A stretch of 64,000 nt of DNA, from NCBI RefSeq assembly GCF_030814655.1, contig NZ_JAUSVK010000001.1, positions 2,313,501-2,377,500 of the forward strand, in the 5' to 3' direction. Of the stretch, positions 61,674 through 64,000 are shown piece by piece. This stretch comes from Labrys monachus (lineage in GTDB: Bacteria; Pseudomonadota; Alphaproteobacteria; Rhizobiales; Labraceae). Each line of letters opens with the position of its first letter. Position 1 is the first letter of the stretch. The notes under the pieces were generated by a model. It was not told where the DNA came from and did no database searches. It worked only from the letters and a program-made list of their open reading frames with translations. The position numbers and the translations under genes are program-made.

Positions 61674-63488
61674 ATGGTTCCCGTCTCTTTCGACATCGCC
61701 TCCTTGCATGATTCATACCGCGCCGGGCTCAGTCCCGTCGCGGTGGTCGCCGAGGTCCATGCGCGGCATCGGGCCGCCGCGGACCCGGGCATCTTCATCT
61801 GCCTGGTCGAGGAGGAAGAGGCGATGCGGGCGGCGGCGGCGCTCGGGCCGTTCGATCCCGTCGCCAGGCCGCTCTGGGGCATCCCCTTCGCGGTCAAGGA
61901 CAATATCGACGTCGCCGGCCTGCCGACCACGGCGGCCTGCCCGGCCTTCGCCTACCAGCCCCAGGAGACGGCCGCGGCGGTGGAGCGCCTGCTGCGCGCC
62001 GGCGCCATCCTGGTCGGGAAGACCAATCTCGACCAGTTCGCGACCGGGCTCGTCGGCGTGCGCACGCCCTATCCGGTGCCGCGCAACAGCTTCGATCCGG
62101 ACCTGGTGCCGGGCGGGTCGAGTTCGGGCTCCGCGGTGGCGGTGGCGCGCGGCATCGTCAGCTTCGCGCTCGGCACCGACACCGCCGGCTCGGGGCGCGT
62201 GCCCGCCGGCCTCAACAACATCGTCGGCATCAAGCCGAGCCTCGGCGCCATCCCGGTCCACGGCGTGGTGCCGGCCTGCAAGAGCCTTGACTGCGTGTCG
62301 GTTTTCGCCCTGACCGTGGAGGACGGCTGGGCCGCGTACAAGGCGATGGCGGGCCCGGACGAACGCGATCCCTGGTCGCGCCGCATCGCCCTCGGCGAGC
62401 CGGCGGTCCTGCCGCCGCGCATGGCCGTCGCGGTGCCGGACGCCCGCGGCCGCATCTTCTTCGGCGACGCCGCCGCGCAGAAGGCCTTCGACGCTTCGCT
62501 CGACCTGCTCGCCTCGATGGGCCTGCACCTCGTCGAGACCGATCTCGGCCCCTTCTTCGACGTGGCGCGGCTTCTCTATGAAGGCGCCTGGGTCGCCGAG
62601 CGCTATGCCGCCATCCGCCCCTTCATCGAGGCCTCCCCCGAGGCGCTCCTGCCGGTGACGCGGCAGATCATCGGCGGCGCCACCCGCCATTCCGCCGCCG
62701 ATGCCTTCGCCGGACTGTACCGGCTGGCCGAACTCAGGCAGGTGACCGAGAAGCTCTGGACCCGGGTGCAGGCGCTGGCGGTGCCGACGCTGCCGAGGCC
62801 CTATTCGCGGGCGGATCTCGATGCGGATCCGATCGGGCCGAACAGCAAGTCCGGCTTGTATACAAATTTCGTCAATCTGCTTAATTTATGTGCAGTTGCG
62901 AGTCCGGGGCCGTTCCGCTTCGACGGATTGCCGGCGGGCGTCACCTTCATCGCCCCGGCCGGGCGGGATGCTCTTGCGGCGGCACTCGCCGCCCGCTTCC
63001 ACCGGGCGGCCGACGTGCCGCTCGGCGCGACGGACGTGCCGCAGCCTCTGGTGATCGACCGTCCGGTGCAGACCTCGCCCGGCGAGGTCGAGCTGGTCGT
63101 CGTCGGGGCGCACCTGTCCGGCATGGCGCTCAACCACGAATTGGTGGCGGCGGGCGGGCGCTTCCTGCGGGAGGCGAGGACGGCGTGCGACTACAGGCTC
63201 TTCGCCCTGCCGGGTCCGGCGCCGAAGCGCCCGGGCCTGCTGCGCGTCGGGGAAGGGGAGGGGGCCGCCATCGCCGTCGAGGTCTGGGCCCTGCCGGTCG
63301 AGGGCTTTGGCCGCTTCGTTTCGGCCGTTCCCTCGCCGCTGTGCATCGGCACCGTCCGTCTCGCCGACGGGACCGGCGCCAAGGGCTTCCTGTGCGAGAG
63401 CCGGGCGGTCGAGGGCGCGCTCGACATCTCGCCGCTGGGCGGCTGGCGAGCCTTCATGCAGAATGGCCTCGAGCCCGCCGGGACCTGA
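61674..63488 (+). CDS. atzF: Allophanate hydrolase (AtzF type)
   Basis: This 604-residue enzyme hydrolyses allophanate to ammonia and CO2, the last step of urea-carboxylase, cyanuric acid or related pathways. The amidase-signature catalytic Lys75 lies in IPFAVKDNIDVAG, the serine stretch 149-151 in VPGGSSSGSAVAVARG, and nucleophile Ser173 in GTDTAGSGRVPAGL. The C-terminal domain from about residue 480 (VELVVVGAHLSGMALNHELV to SPLGGWRAFM) is specific to AtzF. No urea carboxylase is visible nearby. An AT-rich patch with rare codons lies at 62856-62900. It diverges from hpxZ and is followed by a GntR regulator. Confidence 0.93.
   Translation: MVPVSFDIASLHDSYRAGLSPVAVVAEVHARHRAAADPGIFICLVEEEEAMRAAAALGPFDPVARPLWGIPFAVKDNIDVAGLPTTAACPAFAYQPQETAAAVERLLRAGAILVGKTNLDQFATGLVGVRTPYPVPRNSFDPDLVPGGSSSGSAVAVARGIVSFALGTDTAGSGRVPAGLNNIVGIKPSLGAIPVHGVVPACKSLDCVSVFALTVEDGWAAYKAMAGPDERDPWSRRIALGEPAVLPPRMAVAVPDARGRIFFGDAAAQKAFDASLDLLASMGLHLVETDLGPFFDVARLLYEGAWVAERYAAIRPFIEASPEALLPVTRQIIGGATRHSAADAFAGLYRLAELRQVTEKLWTRVQALAVPTLPRPYSRADLDADPIGPNSKSGLYTNFVNLLNLCAVASPGPFRFDGLPAGVTFIAPAGRDALAAALAARFHRAADVPLGATDVPQPLVIDRPVQTSPGEVELVVVGAHLSGMALNHELVAAGGRFLREARTACDYRLFALPGPAPKRPGLLRVGEGEGAAIAVEVWALPVEGFGRFVSAVPSPLCIGTVRLADGTGAKGFLCESRAVEGALDISPLGGWRAFMQNGLEPAGT
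62856..62865. promoter_or_regulatory. TTGTATACAA palindrome inside atzF (candidate GntR site)
   Basis: This 10-base perfect palindrome resembles FadR/GntR-type operator cores. It sits inside coding sequence for the conserved segment GLYTNFVNL, so it may be chance. The neighbouring codons, including TTA, TGT and ACA, are atypically AT-rich for this genome. Confidence 0.3.
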
Positions 63489-63523
63489 TATCCTGCCGCG
63501 CTCGGCATGTGAAAGGCGTTGTC

Positions 63524-64000
63524 TTGACGAAACTGACCAAGGCCCAAACGATGGTTCAGGCCATCGCCGACGACATCGTGCACGGACGGCTCGCGCCCGG
63601 GGTCGCGCTCGACGAGACCGCGCTCGCTGCCGCCTACGGGGTGTCCCGCACGCCGACGCGCGAGGCCCTGCGCCAGCTCGAGGCGATCGGCCTCGTCGAG
63701 GCCCGGGCGCGGCGCGGCGCCGTGGTCGCCGACGTCACCGGCCGGCAGCTCGACGAGATGTTCGACGTCATGGCGGAGATCGAGGCCTGGTGCGCCCGCT
63801 GGTGCGCGGTCCGGATGACCGCCGCCGAGAGGCGGCATCTGCAGGAGATCCATGAGGCGAGCGGCGCTTTCGTCGCCGACGGCGACCGCGCCTCCTATAT
63901 CGAGGCCAACAACCAGTTCCACGAGGCCATCTACAAGGGCGCGCACAACGCGTTCCTGGCCGACATGGCCCTTTCCGTCCGCAAGCGCGTCCAGCCCTTC
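63524..64000 (+). CDS. GntR-family regulator (FCD type), cut by window end
   Basis: The visible 159 residues show the N-terminal winged HTH (IADDIVHGRLAPGVALDETALAAAYGVSRTPTREALRQLEAIGLVEAR) and the first part of an FCD ligand-binding domain (EIEAWCARWCAVRM, then NNQFHEAIYKGAHN with metal-site-like His). The 3' end lies beyond 64000. The start is uncertain: TTG at 63524 has AAAGG at a good distance, GTG 63509 and ATG 63551 are also in frame. It follows atzF in the same direction after 35 bases, so it probably regulates the hpxZ/atzF locus. Confidence 0.87.
   Translation, partial: MTKLTKAQTMVQAIADDIVHGRLAPGVALDETALAAAYGVSRTPTREALRQLEAIGLVEARARRGAVVADVTGRQLDEMFDVMAEIEAWCARWCAVRMTAAERRHLQEIHEASGAFVADGDRASYIEANNQFHEAIYKGAHNAFLADMALSVRKRVQPF

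Overview
The window is 64 kb of dense, high-G+C bacterial chromosome. No rRNA, tRNA, CRISPR array, prophage or complete insertion sequence was recognised. The gene content points to an alphaproteobacterium of the order Hyphomicrobiales (Rhizobiales). EF-P is of the Bradyrhizobium/Methylobacterium type. There is an ETF-beta lysine methyltransferase-like protein, a CobC-type aminotransferase, an HpxZ/AtzF pair, and the short CCTTCTCCC-type intergenic repeats common in that order. I cannot fix the genus from sequence alone.

Layout. 1-8.6 kb is mostly core information processing: pheS (cut by the window edge), a LOG-family gene, rplT, rpmI, efp, a saccharopine-dehydrogenase-like/DUF4166 protein, trpS, dnaN and recF. 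8.7-15.1 kb is a carbohydrate locus: a ROK repressor diverges from a sugar ABC importer (binding protein and two permeases, no ATPase) followed by a SIS-domain sugar isomerase/deaminase and a PfkB kinase. 15.1-26.5 kb is a nucleobase and amine catabolic region. An omega-aminotransferase diverges, across an 18-bp perfect palindrome, from a cytosine-deaminase-like amidohydrolase and a BMP-type nucleoside ABC importer. Then come cobC, glutaryl-CoA dehydrogenase and an 8-oxoguanine-deaminase-like enzyme. 26.5-27.3 kb holds a frameshifted RAYT (REP-associated tyrosine transposase) flanked by REP palindromes.

27.3-36.3 kb carries cell-wall and modification genes: a VanX-like D-Ala-D-Ala dipeptidase, an alpha/beta hydrolase, a membrane-anchored MurF-like ligase and a methyltransferase in one tight operon. 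A 333/334-bp tandem triplication separates it from a convergent DUF4105 gene, followed by two RNA-methyltransferase-like genes and an L,D-transpeptidase. 36.5-45.1 kb is the most unusual part. All genes read in one direction and all products look exported: cytochrome c', a di-haem cytochrome c, a caspase-like protease, a second caspase homologue lacking both catalytic residues, a large di-haem cytochrome with a DUF4384-like tail, and an OmpA-type peptidoglycan-binding protein. The grouping suggests a periplasmic caspase/cytochrome system whose function I cannot name.

45.1-53.3 kb contains two MFS transporters, lrgAB with a divergent LysR regulator, a PiT phosphate transporter and an acetamidase/formamidase. 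53.4-64 kb contains a 29-unit TPR protein, an rhlE-infA pair with a clear terminator, a class II aldolase, hslU without an adjacent hslV, and an oxalurate/allophanate locus (hpxZ, atzF, and a GntR regulator cut by the window end).

A second theme is repetitive DNA. At least three families of palindromic intergenic repeats are present: REP-like GCGGACGGGACGTCCGC elements, GTCGATC inverted-repeat elements, and CCTTCTCCC elements. Several REP copies end only a few bases before start codons.
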